A stretch of 64,000 nt of DNA, taken from DATFVA01 sp963745945. GTDB taxonomy: Bacteria; Bacteroidota; Ignavibacteria; Ignavibacteriales; Ignavibacteriaceae. Below are positions 63,969 through 64,000 of this stretch, piece after piece. Where the stretch lies: NCBI GenBank assembly GCA_963745945.1, contig CAVUZG010000006.1:23307-87306 (forward strand). Reading direction: 5' to 3'. The position numbers and the translations under genes were made by a program. The notes under the pieces were generated by a model that was not told the DNA's origin, searched no databases, and saw nothing but the letters and a program-made list of their open reading frames with translations. Every line of letters begins with the position of its first letter. Position 1 is the stretch's first letter.

Positions 63969-64000
63969 AGCTAACAAGCCGCTCAAGACCGACCGCCGAA
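63969..64000 (+). other. Left part of attC site 5
   Basis: R'' AGCTAAC at 63969-63975 followed by AAGCCGCTCAAGACCGACC; it is the exact complement of GTTAGCT at the start of cassette 5. The rest lies beyond the window. Confidence 0.8.

Larger units (their letters stand above)
58098..64000 (+). mobile_element. Chromosomal integron: integrase plus at least five cassettes
   Basis: intI is followed on the same strand by cassettes 59189-59886, 59887-60666, 60667-61795, 61796-62588 and 62589 to beyond the window. Each boundary is a G|TT core site. Cassettes 2 to 5 each start with bases complementary to the R'' box at their own end: TTAGCC with GGCTAAC, TTATGT with ACATAAC, TTATAT with ATATAAC, TTAGCT with AGCTAAC. 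Cassette 1 (TTAGCG with GGCTAAC) differs at one base. This self-consistency is strong evidence for real cassettes. All cassette genes read in the plus direction. Confidence 0.9.

Overview
The window reads as chromosomal DNA of an AT-rich Bacteroidota/Chlorobi-group bacterium, most likely of the Ignavibacteria line. Six or more large secreted proteins end in the type IX secretion (T9SS) sorting domain with the hallmark QNYPNPFNPTT, and a PorQ-like T9SS protein is present. There are also BamD, HtpX, a cytochrome c maturation operon, single-chain glycyl-tRNA synthetase and tryptophanase. There is one tRNA (Asn). No rRNA, CRISPR array or prophage was seen.

Layout. 0-15 kb: 3-methyladenine glycosylase (cut by the left edge), a GH47 mannosidase, an OmpA-family protein, a radical SAM protein, then three large secreted proteins (Ycf48-like propeller, sortilin/BNR propeller, gingipain-type C25 peptidase). 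15-18 kb: HEAT-repeat protein, aldo/keto reductase, MFS exporter. 18-26 kb: a run of secreted proteins (DUF2202 lipoprotein, two tandem Omp28-like T9SS proteins, another T9SS protein, a PAP2 phosphatase), every one interrupted by frameshifts. 26-30 kb: TauE-type transporter, SRPBCC protein, two paralogous STAS proteins, tRNA-Asn. 30-36 kb: minus-strand ccmA-ccmB-ccmC-ccmD-ccmE-ccmF operon, split by an IS200/RAYT-type transposase with repeated ends. CcmE carries Cys in place of the usual haem-binding His. 36-53.7 kb: mostly minus-strand housekeeping and envelope genes (metalloprotease-like protein, FG-GAP protein, thioesterase, BamD, HtpX, GlyRS, AMMECR1/MEMO pair, tryptophanase), plus PorQ and a DUF47/PiT phosphate-uptake pair on the plus strand. 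53.8-57.8 kb: a heavily decayed YIP1-like gene, a TrmB-type regulator and another T9SS protein.

58-64 kb is the most unusual part: a chromosomal integron. A true integron integrase (IntI-specific insertion plus all six catalytic residues) is followed on the SAME strand by five gene cassettes. The boundaries can be checked in the sequence, because the first bases of cassettes 2 to 5 are the reverse complement of the R'' box at the end of the same cassette; cassette 1 matches at six of seven positions. The attC sites are long (188-244 nt), show the expected extrahelical base, and fall into two families of central sequence. Cassettes encode a SUKH/SMI1-type immunity-like protein, a four-helix membrane protein, a frameshifted DUF4365 nuclease-like protein, a predicted outer-membrane barrel, and a frameshifted HEPN/Toprim-type protein. 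Integrase and cassettes lie in the same direction, with the insertion point after the 3' end of intI, which is the reverse of the classic integron layout.

Frameshifts are confined to particular genes while long genes elsewhere (ccmF, the C25 peptidase, the 1086-residue propeller) are intact. Whether they are assembly indels or real decay cannot be settled from the sequence alone.
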